64,000 nt of DNA from positions 315,885-379,884 of the forward strand of contig NZ_JBHSGB010000005.1 in NCBI RefSeq assembly GCF_042654345.1, given 5' to 3'. The position numbers were made by a program, and so were the translations under genes. The stretch comes from Pararheinheimera marina. GTDB lineage: Bacteria > Pseudomonadota > Gammaproteobacteria > Enterobacterales > Alteromonadaceae. Below, piece after piece: positions 52,946 to 60,611 of this stretch. Below the pieces are notes generated by a model. The model did no database searches, was not told the origin of the DNA, and was given only the letters and a program-made list of their open reading frames with translations. The number at the start of each line of letters is the position of its first letter. The stretch's first letter is position 1.

Positions 52946-52969
52946 AGAAAAGCAGCCCTGAAGGCTGCT
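52946..52969 (-). terminator. Terminator of astE
   Basis: AGCAGCC-CTGAA-GGCTGCT hairpin, 42 bases after the astE stop on the minus strand, ending in TTTT. The rest of the spacer 52760-53010 must hold the bkd promoter; no clear hexamers are visible. Confidence 0.75.
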
Positions 52970-53010
52970 TGCTGTATGGCATTTTGTACTGAGTGCGTAT
53001 TTTTTCGCCG

Positions 53011-54087
53011 TCAGCTGACTTTGCCAGCAACAGAAACCGGCTTTACCAGCAACATGGCGCGCTGGCCAATAGCGACCTTGGGATTAGGGAAAATAACCGC
53101 CTCGCCCTCCACCTCGACTTTGTATTGCACGCCCTCGTCTTGGGCCAGCACGGTGCCAACAGGGAAAGTGGTGAAGTTTTCAATCGCATCTTCAAAACAC
53201 AAGCGAAAGGCGTCCGTTTGTTTGTTAATGGCGCGGCGCACTTCGTAAAAGTTAAATTCGGCCTCCACAAATGCTGACAATGACAGCGGCTGACCACTGA
53301 CGAGCGCCCTTAGTGCCTTGTCTGTAGCACTGAAGCGACTTAAATCGTTCTGGCCAAAAGGCCGTACTTTGCCAAGCTCCAGCGTAAAACCATGCGCCTG
53401 ACAGCTTTGGGCGGCGAAATAACTAAAGGTACTGGCCGGGCTTTGCATCAGCAAAAAGGTGTCGATGTCACAGGCTTTGAGAAATTGCAGTTCAGTTTGG
53501 CTCCAGTCCTTACCATGCAAAAACGGATAGACGGCAAATTTCTCAAACCGGGAGCCGCGGATCGCGGTGTGCAGGTCATAAAGCTTGCGAACCCGCTCGC
53601 CTGCAGGTGCCTGCTGGTAAAACTTCAGCACACTTTCTTCCAGCAGTTTGGCCCGTGCACGTTCTTTACTGAGTCCACCTTCGCTGGTCAGGCCATCGTC
53701 TTTGCTGTGATGGCCGGAAAACAGCCGGTTTAAATTGTCTTCAATTTCGCGGACCCCGGCATTGATGGCCCAAGGGTTACCGAATAAAAACAACACCCGC
53801 TCGGTCAGCTGCAGCTTTTGCGCAAGTACGTCAGACAAAATGCCATTACAAATTTCGATAGGTGCGGTTTCATTGCCATGAATGCCAGAGGACAGCACTA
53901 TGTCCTGCTGACCAGGCACTGCAGGTTCCGCCAGCAGCACGCCAGTGTGCCAGACTGCAATGCGGGTGCCATTAGCTAAGTGAAATTCAAAGGCGGGCAG
54001 CTGGTCCGGCTGCTCGAGGGTCAGCGCGAGAAAATCGGCGGTCGACTGCAGTTGGCTGAATGCCTGTTCGGCAGGAATTAACGACAT
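53011..54087 (-). CDS. astE: Succinylglutamate desuccinylase
   Basis: The last enzyme of the arginine succinyltransferase pathway, splitting N-succinylglutamate into succinate and glutamate. The 358 residues are slightly longer than E. coli AstE (322). Zinc ligands lie in VLSSGIHGNETAPIEICNG (His, Glu) and YDLHTAIRG (His), with the ALGKVRPFG-type C-terminal block seen as LELGKVRPFGQND. The other ast genes are absent from the window. It produces glutamate for the NAD-GDH seen upstream. Confidence 0.92.
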   Translation of the reverse strand: MSLIPAEQAFSQLQSTADFLALTLEQPDQLPAFEFHLANGTRIAVWHTGVLLAEPAVPGQQDIVLSSGIHGNETAPIEICNGILSDVLAQKLQLTERVLFLFGNPWAINAGVREIEDNLNRLFSGHHSKDDGLTSEGGLSKERARAKLLEESVLKFYQQAPAGERVRKLYDLHTAIRGSRFEKFAVYPFLHGKDWSQTELQFLKACDIDTFLLMQSPASTFSYFAAQSCQAHGFTLELGKVRPFGQNDLSRFSATDKALRALVSGQPLSLSAFVEAEFNFYEVRRAINKQTDAFRLCFEDAIENFTTFPVGTVLAQDEGVQYKVEVEGEAVIFPNPKVAIGQRAMLLVKPVSVAGKVS

Positions 54088-54196
54088 GGTACTGGGGCTC
54101 CATTCTGACTGCGCCTTGTTGTGGTGAAAAAGCTGTCGGGTGCAGGCGCTTGAATCGGCTCTAGTGTAACGACAAATACATCAAGCGCAACCGCAC

Positions 54197-55075
54197 TCAG
54201 GCCCAAATCACCAGCACTGCAGCCGCCACTACCAATAACAAACCCGTCAGATCGCCGGTTTTTAGCCGCTCTTTGAGCACCAGAGTGGAAATCACCAGGC
54301 TGAACAGCACTTCCACCTGCCCCAGCGTTTTGACATAAGCCACGCTTTGCAGGCTCATCGCGGTAAACCAGCCCAAAGAGCCCAGTGCACTGGTCAGGCT
54401 GCTGAAAAAAGTCAGGCGCCGACAACGCCATAAGGTGATGAGGGTGGCGGGCTCTTTAAACAGCACCCAACTGCCCAGCAACAGGCTTTGCGTCAAAATC
54501 ACCGCCAGCAAAATCCAGGCCGCAGCGGGCAAAAACACCAAGCCTGTCGACAGCGCCGCTTCACGCACCCAAAGCCCGGCCAGGGCAAAAGCAAGGCCAG
54601 AGCCTAAACCCAAACCAAGCACAGGCCAGCTGAGCGCTTTGGTTTTGCTGGCTCCGGCCAGTAAAAATACCGCCACACTGCCAAGTACTACGCCGCACCA
54701 GCCAAGGGCACTCAGTTCAAGTTGCCAACAGGCCACGCCAAGCAGTGCGGCCAACACAGCTTCGCTTTTAGCCAGTCCGACCCCAATGGCATAGTTTTTC
54801 CAGGTAAAGAGTTTCACCATCAGCGCCGTCGCCAGAATTTGCATCACCGCTGCGCCCAGCACATAAGCGACAGTCGCAGGCGAAATTTCTGGCCAGTCAT
54901 AGGGTTGCCATTGATACAACCCCAGCAGGTAGAGCAGCGCCAGGGGGCTGGCAAATAAGAAACGGGCCAGGGTGGCACCCAGCACTGAGGTCTGCGTTGA
55001 TAAGGTCTTTTGCAGCGCATTGCGAATAGCCTGCATCAGTGCGGCCAACAAGGTAAAAGGGATCCATAAAGACAT
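54197..55075 (-). CDS. EamA/DMT-superfamily permease
   Basis: A 292-residue inner-membrane transporter with about ten hydrophobic helices in two EamA repeats, ending VLKERLKTGDLTGLLLVVAAAVLVIWA, the typical C-terminal pattern. The start at ATG 55075 (MSLWIPFTLLAALMQAIRNALQKTL) is preferred, as the longer frame to 55240 enters the neighbouring endonuclease gene. The N-terminal MQAIRNALQK and FTWKNYAIGVGLAKSEAVLAALLGV segments are conserved in a branch of uncharacterised members. The substrate is unknown. Confidence 0.85.
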   Translation of the reverse strand: MSLWIPFTLLAALMQAIRNALQKTLSTQTSVLGATLARFLFASPLALLYLLGLYQWQPYDWPEISPATVAYVLGAAVMQILATALMVKLFTWKNYAIGVGLAKSEAVLAALLGVACWQLELSALGWCGVVLGSVAVFLLAGASKTKALSWPVLGLGLGSGLAFALAGLWVREAALSTGLVFLPAAAWILLAVILTQSLLLGSWVLFKEPATLITLWRCRRLTFFSSLTSALGSLGWFTAMSLQSVAYVKTLGQVEVLFSLVISTLVLKERLKTGDLTGLLLVVAAAVLVIWA

Positions 55076-55151
55076 AAAGAAGTCCAGACGTACAAAACAA
55101 CCATAATGCCCGCAGCCACTGTCGCTCACAAGCAATAAAAAAGTAACACAG

Positions 55152-55177
55152 AAAAAAGCCCACCACAGTGGGCTTTG
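55152..55177 (-). terminator. Rho-independent terminator of the endonuclease gene
   Basis: AAAGCCCAC-TGTG-GTGGGCTTTTTT on the minus strand, 24 bases after the stop. Confidence 0.9.
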
Positions 55178-55200
55178 TATGTTCAGGCGTTTAGTGCAGG

Positions 55201-56469
55201 TTACAGGCCACAGGCGGCGCCGTAAATGGATTGAGCCCACTGCGGGTTATCAATAAATGGATTGCGGTTCTGTTGCAGCTCATAGATGCGGTTGTTGCGC
55301 CGGGTTTCTGTAGCGTCCACCGGGTCTTGCAGGTGCCACTGCAATAACACGCAGAGCTTACCCATCTCCGGGGCGCTGCTGCCGGTTGGCGCATAGTTGC
55401 GCAGCACCAGGTCCGGCACCCCGCTGTCGTCGCCGCCTTCATAGCGCACGTCCATATAAAACATCATGCGGGCCACATCACCTTTCACCGCATTGCGTGG
55501 CTCAAAGCTGTCGCTGTCGGTGTTATTACCGGGCGCTTCGCCGATTTCTGTGCCGCCGAGATCAAAGTCCTTGTTTCCACGTGCCGAGTTCACCGACACA
55601 TCGGCCGGTCGTAAATGGTGAATATCGGTGTAGCCATACTGACTTTCATTGGGGAAACCGTGACTTTTTGCCCAGACATGTTCACGGTTCCAGGCGTCCT
55701 GCGAATTGCTGGCTCCGGCGCGGAAACTCTTGGCCTGGGAGCGGCCCGTGTAGAGCAAAATAACATTGTTGCTGTTGGCCGGATCTTCGTCTGTGTATTC
55801 CAGCGCAGTCCAGACTTCGGCATAACTCAGCCGCAAGTGGCCGCGCAAAATACTGTTCAGCGCCGACTTCAGCTGGCTACCGGTTTTGCCTGCCGCGGCA
55901 GCATAATAAGTGGACTGGTTAACAGGGTCGCCACTGCCGCTATCGCCGCCCGAACCGCCACAGCTGTTGCTGAATACCCCTGCCCCCGGGTTGCCTGTGC
56001 TGGCAGATACTCCCCAGTCAGATGGCGAATTGCTGTCCGTGCTGCTGGTGCGGCTGATGGATTTGTCTACTGCATTGAGGTTCCAGCCAGACAAACCGCC
56101 TTCCCAGCCCACCACGTCGACTTCGGTGCTGCCATTCGTAAGCCGGACATAGTCGCCGCTGTTCCCAAACGCCAGTGTCATGCCAGCTAACTGTGGGCTT
56201 TGACCAAACAAGGACTGAAAAGCACTGGCACTTTTTGCCACCAGGAAATAGCTGCGCGCTGGCACTGTGCCGGATAAAGCAAAGCTACCTCCGTTATCCT
56301 GCAGGCTATAACCTTGCAGATTAATGCTGCTGCAACTGGTGTTAAACAGCTCGACGAATTCTTCGGTGTTGTCATTGTTCGGTGCGTCATACAGCACCTC
56401 GCTGATCAGCAAGTTGGCGGAGCTGGCGGCGCTGAACAGGGCCAGGCTCAGTAAAGCAAATTTAGTCAT
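55201..56469 (-). CDS. Secreted endonuclease I with lamin-tail domain
   Basis: A 422-residue extracellular or periplasmic nuclease. Signal peptide MTKFALLSLALFSAASSA; then a lamin-tail domain (about 19-145: LLISEVLYDAPNNDNTEEFVELFN, LVAKSASAFQSLFG, NSGDYVRLTNGSTEVDVVGW). A Ser/Gly-rich linker (about 170-185) and an endonuclease I domain (about 190-420) follow, with NREHVWAKSHGFPN and DIHHLRPADVSVNSARGNKDFD, the His-Metal finger signature shared with EndA. Late Cys residues could form disulfides. Its likely role is digestion of environmental DNA for nutrients or biofilm turnover. Confidence 0.93.
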   Translation of the reverse strand: MTKFALLSLALFSAASSANLLISEVLYDAPNNDNTEEFVELFNTSCSSINLQGYSLQDNGGSFALSGTVPARSYFLVAKSASAFQSLFGQSPQLAGMTLAFGNSGDYVRLTNGSTEVDVVGWEGGLSGWNLNAVDKSISRTSSTDSNSPSDWGVSASTGNPGAGVFSNSCGGSGGDSGSGDPVNQSTYYAAAAGKTGSQLKSALNSILRGHLRLSYAEVWTALEYTDEDPANSNNVILLYTGRSQAKSFRAGASNSQDAWNREHVWAKSHGFPNESQYGYTDIHHLRPADVSVNSARGNKDFDLGGTEIGEAPGNNTDSDSFEPRNAVKGDVARMMFYMDVRYEGGDDSGVPDLVLRNYAPTGSSAPEMGKLCVLLQWHLQDPVDATETRRNNRIYELQQNRNPFIDNPQWAQSIYGAACGL

Positions 56470-56599
56470 TCATCTTCCCTTTCTATAGGTCTGTGTAAAC
56501 CTCCCTGGCCGTTTTATGCGCCTTCCTGGCACCCTGTCATCATAGATTGAGAATTTGACAACCCAATTACTTTATAAACTTTATTTTTACATTTAATTT

Positions 56600-57559
56600 T
56601 CAATCCAGTGAGAAATGTGCCGGCAACTGGCGGATATCGTCCACCAGCTGGGTCGGTTCGACACAGTGCTGCAGTTGTGTGGCCAAAAACTGAATAAAAC
56701 GCCGTGCCGGTGCGCTCAGCCGTTTGTCTTTGCGTGCCACCAGGTACCAATGGCTGTTCAGTGGAAAGCCTTGCGTCTGGATCTGTGCTATCCCCTGTAG
56801 GTCGTGGCTTAAGGTGTAGCTCGACAACACCGCCAGGCCAAGCCCGGACGCTACGCCCAGACGAATGGCTTCATTGCTTTCAATTTGCATAGTGCGGGTC
56901 AGTTCAATGCCCTGGCCGCTTAACCAGGCTTCAAATTGCATCCGGGTGGCCGAGCCTGGTTCGCGCATCAGAAAACGCTCATTTTTCAGCTGGGAAAAAG
57001 CTAAAGGCCCGGCTTGGTGCGCCGCCCAATGACTGGCCGGCGCGATCAGTTGCAGTGGATTTTTCATTATGCGTCCGGCCTGCACCAACTCTCCACTGGG
57101 TGGCTGACTGAACAGATACAAATCGTCTTCCTGTGCGGCAAAACGCTGCAGAATATGGGCGCGGTTTCCCACATTCAGGGTGACCTGCAGTTTTGGAAAA
57201 GCCCGGTCAAAGGCGCCAAGAATGGTCGGCATCACGTATTTGGCGGTGGTGACAATACCTATGCTGAGCCGGCCAGCCTGACCGCCTTTGGCTTCGGCCA
57301 GTTCGTCGGCTAAATCGTCAAAGCGGCTAAACAGATCGCTGGCCGCCTGATACAAGGCCTGACCGGCAAAGGTCGGCACCAGTTTACCTCCCTGCGATTC
57401 CAGCAAGGGTTCACCCAACTCTTCAGTTAACTTTTTTAGCTGCAAAGACACGGTCGGCTGGGTTAAATGCAAGGCCCGGGCGGCCGCCGACACTGAACCG
57501 GTGCGAACCACTTGCTGGTACACCTGCAACAAACGAAAGGTCAGATGGCGAATATTCAT
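56600..57559 (-). CDS. LysR-type transcriptional regulator
   Basis: A 319-residue regulator with an N-terminal winged helix (MNIRHLTFRLLQVYQQVVRTGSVSAAARALHLTQPTVSLQLKKLTEELGEPLL) and a two-lobed effector domain (for example LSIGIVTTAKYVMPTILGAFDRAFPKLQVTLNVGNR). The QLKKLEEELG...TTAKYxxP pattern is close to the CbbR/CcmR group that controls CO2 fixation or bicarbonate uptake. It is divergent from the SbtA-like gene and probably its regulator. Confidence 0.92.
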   Translation of the reverse strand: MNIRHLTFRLLQVYQQVVRTGSVSAAARALHLTQPTVSLQLKKLTEELGEPLLESQGGKLVPTFAGQALYQAASDLFSRFDDLADELAEAKGGQAGRLSIGIVTTAKYVMPTILGAFDRAFPKLQVTLNVGNRAHILQRFAAQEDDLYLFSQPPSGELVQAGRIMKNPLQLIAPASHWAAHQAGPLAFSQLKNERFLMREPGSATRMQFEAWLSGQGIELTRTMQIESNEAIRLGVASGLGLAVLSSYTLSHDLQGIAQIQTQGFPLNSHWYLVARKDKRLSAPARRFIQFLATQLQHCVEPTQLVDDIRQLPAHFSLD

Positions 57560-57653
57560 ATTGATAATTATCTATACAGTGATGCAAAACAATTAATTAT
57601 CCAATATATCGAATCGCAGGCAGAATGCCCAGCCAGTTTTAGCCTGGAGCCTG
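57560..57653. promoter_or_regulatory. Divergent LysR/sbtA operator-promoter region
   Basis: A 94-base A/T-rich spacer between two divergent genes. It holds the palindrome GATAATTATC (57563-57572), with a related AATTAATTATCC about 20 bases on, the layout expected of a LysR recognition and activation site pair. The sequence is seen; binding is inferred. Confidence 0.5.
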
Positions 57654-58595
57654 ATGATGCCTGATATTGTGATCGCTTTTTTCGCCTTCGGTTTAGTGGC
57701 CGGACTGCTGAAATCTGATTTGAAAGTACCGCAATCCATTTATGAAACCCTGTCCATTCTGCTGATGCTGGTGCTTGGCCTCAAAGGCGGTATGGCACTG
57801 CACGGCCAGGCGAGTCTCAGCATGTTGCCCGACCTGCTCAGCGTGGCGGCGATGGGCATTGCCCTTCCGCTATTGTGTTACCCGCTGCTGCGTTGCGCCG
57901 TCCGGCTCACCAATGCCGATGCCGTCAGTATTGCCGCGCACTATGGCTCGGTCAGTGCCGGTACTTTTGCGGTGGTGCTGGCGCTGGCGGAAAAATCCGG
58001 TTTGGTATTGCTGCCAGAAACCACTCTTTATCTGGTGATGCTGGAACTGCCGGCCATTGTAGTGATGCTGGGCTTGTATGGCGCGCTGACCCAGCAGGGC
58101 AAACAAGGTCAAATTTGGCGTGAAGCGCTGACCAGCCGTGGCGTATTGCTGCTTGGCGGTGGCGTGCTGATTGGTTACCTGTATGGGCCCGAAGGCTTGG
58201 CGCCAATTGAGCCTGCGTTGATTGGTGGCTTTAAAACCATGCTGGCGCTGTTTTTGCTGGAAATGGGCTTGTGTACCGCCAAAGTCTGCCATCCCCTGCC
58301 TTGGGCTTACTGGCGTTTAATGGTCTTTGCTGCGCTGGCGCCCTTTGCCCTGGCCACTATTGGCTTCGGCATTGGCGTTTGGCTGAACCTGCCTGCCGGC
58401 TCTTTGCTGGTGCTCACCACGCTGGCCGCCAGCTCATCCTATATCGCCGCTCCGGCCGCGGTCAGAGCCAGTATCCCGGATGCCAATATAGGTCTGGCGA
58501 TGCTGGCGTCCCTCGGCATTACCTTTCCGGTCAATGTGCTGCTTGGTGTGCATATTTACCAGGGCTGGGTCGAAGCCTGGATGGTCGCGGCTTAG
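57654..58595 (+). CDS. SbtA-family sodium-dependent bicarbonate transporter
   Basis: A 313-residue inner-membrane protein with about ten helices, starting MMPDIVIAFFAFGLVAGLLKSDLKVPQSIYETLSILLMLVLGLKGG, the unmistakable SbtA N-terminus. The AAHYGSVSAGTFAVVLA and LAASSSYIAAPAAVRASIPDANIG segments are the two discontinuous substrate-site repeats (GSVSAGT and SSSYIAAPAA). An ATG at 57657 is equally good, as GGAG lies seven bases upstream. In cyanobacteria SbtA imports HCO3- with SbtB; no sbtB is seen here. In a heterotroph it may feed anaplerotic carboxylases. Confidence 0.9.
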   Translation: MMPDIVIAFFAFGLVAGLLKSDLKVPQSIYETLSILLMLVLGLKGGMALHGQASLSMLPDLLSVAAMGIALPLLCYPLLRCAVRLTNADAVSIAAHYGSVSAGTFAVVLALAEKSGLVLLPETTLYLVMLELPAIVVMLGLYGALTQQGKQGQIWREALTSRGVLLLGGGVLIGYLYGPEGLAPIEPALIGGFKTMLALFLLEMGLCTAKVCHPLPWAYWRLMVFAALAPFALATIGFGIGVWLNLPAGSLLVLTTLAASSSYIAAPAAVRASIPDANIGLAMLASLGITFPVNVLLGVHIYQGWVEAWMVAA

Positions 58596-58724
58596 GCTCA
58601 CCATCCAACGTCATAGTTCGGGGATTGAACGCAACATGGTTGAAAGCGGCTTTGCTGGCCCCTATAGCCTCTGTAGTTTTATACCAAGCGGTCAATAATT
58701 CATTGGCCGCAGGACGGAGCACCA

Positions 58725-59717
58725 ATGATCCCATTATCAATTCTTGATTTAGCCCCAGTCTCCAGCGGCCACAGCATTGCCGACAGTTTTGCTGCCAGCA
58801 AAGCGCTGGTTCAGCTGGCGGAACAACAAGGTTATCACCGTTACTGGCTGGCAGAGCACCATAATATGCCCGGTATTGCCAGCGCTGCGACGTCGCTGCT
58901 TATCAGCCATCTGGCCGCCGCTACGTCAAAAATCCGGCTGGGTGCGGGTGGCATTATGCTGCCGAATCATTCGCCTTTAGTCATTGCCGAGCAATTCGGT
59001 ACGCTGGCTACCCTGTACCCGAACCGCATTGATTTAGGCTTAGGCAGGGCGCCAGGCAGCGACCAGGCTACGGCCCGAGCCCTGCGCCGCCACCAGCTCG
59101 ACTCGGATCAGCACTTTCCTGCTGACGTACTGGAGCTGCAACGTTATTTCGCCGATGCCGATCAGCCACAAGCGGTACAGGCAGTGCCAGGTCGAGGCCT
59201 GCAGGTGCCGCTGTGGATTTTAGGCTCTAGCCTGTTTGGCGCTCAGCTGGCGGCGCGGCTTGGATTACCTTATGCCTTTGCGTCCCATTTTGCCCCAGCC
59301 ATGATGAGTCAGGCGGCCGCCTTGTATCGCAATGAATTCAAACCCTCATCTCAGTTGGACAAGCCTTATTTGATGCTGGCGATGAACCTGTACGCAGCCG
59401 ATAGCACACCTGAGGCCAAACGGCTGTTTACCTCGGCGCAACAGCAATTTGTTAACCTGACACGAAACCAGGCGGGATTATTACCTGCGCCTGTCGACGA
59501 CATGAATACTATCTGGCAACCTCACGAGAAAGCCTATGTTGACCAAGCGCTTTCCTGCACCGTGGTTGGCGACCATCTCACTGTCAAGCAAGGCATTGAA
59601 GCCTTCATTGACCGTCACCAGCCTGATGAGCTGATGCTGACCTGTATGATGCATGACCCCCAGGCTCGTCTGCGTAGCTACCGCATTGCGGCAGAGCTGA
59701 TGCTGCAGGCAAAGTAA
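58725..59717 (+). CDS. LLM-class flavin-dependent oxidoreductase, YhbW type
   Basis: A 330-residue bacterial-luciferase-like monooxygenase. It starts IPLSILDLAPVSSGHSIADSF and continues with YHRYWLAEHHNMPGIASAATSLLI and GAGGIMLPNHSPLVIAEQFGTLATLYPNRIDLGLGRAPGSDQ, a near match to E. coli YhbW. Its substrate is unknown; related enzymes are FMN-dependent. GGAG lies five bases upstream. No T-run terminator follows; a short hairpin CCTCA-TGAGG at 59724-59740 is weak. Confidence 0.92.
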   Translation: MIPLSILDLAPVSSGHSIADSFAASKALVQLAEQQGYHRYWLAEHHNMPGIASAATSLLISHLAAATSKIRLGAGGIMLPNHSPLVIAEQFGTLATLYPNRIDLGLGRAPGSDQATARALRRHQLDSDQHFPADVLELQRYFADADQPQAVQAVPGRGLQVPLWILGSSLFGAQLAARLGLPYAFASHFAPAMMSQAAALYRNEFKPSSQLDKPYLMLAMNLYAADSTPEAKRLFTSAQQQFVNLTRNQAGLLPAPVDDMNTIWQPHEKAYVDQALSCTVVGDHLTVKQGIEAFIDRHQPDELMLTCMMHDPQARLRSYRIAAELMLQAK

Positions 59718-59876
59718 ACCCCCTCATAGTTTGTGAGGCTGTTGAGCGCCCTTGCCGATGCAAGTGGCGCCCGCTTAACCGCCGTAACAGATACCTGAAT
59801 AAAATCAGCTACTTAATTGATCATTATCGGTTTGCTGTCAGTATTAACAAATGCAGCCCCAGCCCAAGGCAGTTCG

Positions 59877-60159
59877 ATGAAAACAGCCATTCATGTTCTA
59901 ACCTTGCTGTGTTGCGCCAGTGCACAGTCGGCTGTGATTTGGCAGGATTTTAGGGTCAGTGCTCAGACGGGTGATCACTTCCGAGTCGGTGACAAAGAGC
60001 GTGACATTTACACAGTCGAACACGCCGCGGCGACCTGGGGAGACAGTTTTTTCTTTCTGGACATGACCTTTCCCCAAGTACGCTGATAACTCCAACTACG
60101 CCGTATGGGCGCCGCTCTCTGCGTTAGTCAATGTAACTGAAAGGTATCCAGGAATTTAG
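59877..60159 (+). pseudogene. Frameshifted fragment of a Tsx-like outer-membrane channel gene
   Basis: An intact signal peptide (MKTAIHVLTLLCCASAQSA) leads into VIWQDFRVSAQTGDHFRV and VEHAAATWGDSFFFLDMT, like the first two strands of the Tsx/OmpK or DUF5020 nucleoside-channel group. The reading frame stops at 60086. If one C in the CCCC run (60072-60075) is removed, the frame continues KYADNSNYAVWAPLSALVNV, a plausible next strand, and stops at 60159. The barrel should be about 250 residues, so the gene has both a frameshift and loss of its 3' two-thirds. The loss ends close to the island edge. The family assignment is from pattern recognition and is moderate. Confidence 0.6.
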
Positions 60160-60337
60160 TGGCGATTCAGATGTTTGTTGCGGAATCCATTTCAGGCAGT
60201 TTGAAACATTATCAAACTAAGTGAAACGTTTTTATCAAACTAGGTAGCGCGCTACACCAGCGGAAACTAATTCACCTAAATTGGGATCTTTCCCAAACTG
60301 AGTGATGCGCTAAAGTATGATTTTTAGAGGGATTAAA
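60160..60337. other. Non-coding spacer with direct repeats beside the att site
   Basis: No gene is seen. Two adjacent direct repeats (60203-60222 and 60223-60245) share GAAAC...ATCAAACTARGT. They lie about 100 bases from the tRNA fragment and could be recombinase or excisionase arm-type sites or remnants; this is inference. Confidence 0.4.
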
Positions 60338-60385
60338 TGGTCGGTACGGCGGGATTTGAACCCACGACCCCTGACACCCCATGAC
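60338..60385 (-). other. tRNA-Pro(GGG) 3' fragment, island attachment site
   Basis: The reverse complement reads from the GGG anticodon region (TCATGGGGTGTCA) through the variable region and T-arm (GTGGGTTCAAATCCCGC) to the acceptor 3' strand and an encoded CCA. The D-arm and 5' acceptor half are missing: the bases that follow toward 60420 do not continue a tRNA. This is a classic att core left by site-specific integration into a tRNA gene. The intact tRNA-Pro should lie at the other end of the island, beyond 64000. Confidence 0.85.
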
Positions 60386-60611
60386 CAAACTATCCATTTT
60401 TTCCTACTGAGCGAATCTTTTATCTAAGGAAAAATAAAGTTTCGTGACCTCTCGTTAGTAGTCGTTAATATCATGTTTTTCAATCGCTTGACCTCTTTTT
60501 TTACTGAGTGCTATACATCGTTTGAGTTCGGGAGCAAAAGTGAGTGTTTTGCGGTGCGAGCGAAATGGGTGCGAAAAATTCAGTTAGCACGATCAGGTCG
60601 GAGCGAAAAAA
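60386..60611. promoter_or_regulatory. Leader region of the integrase gene
   Basis: 226 bases with no supported gene, between the att fragment and the integrase. Probably holds the integrase promoter. A 65-codon open frame (60473-60670) lacks protein-like composition and overlaps the integrase start, so it is not called. Confidence 0.4.

Noticed and set aside
55615..56190. 191-codon plus-strand open frame inside the endonuclease gene
   Set aside because: Antisense shadow; the minus-strand product has signal peptide, lamin-tail and endonuclease I motifs.
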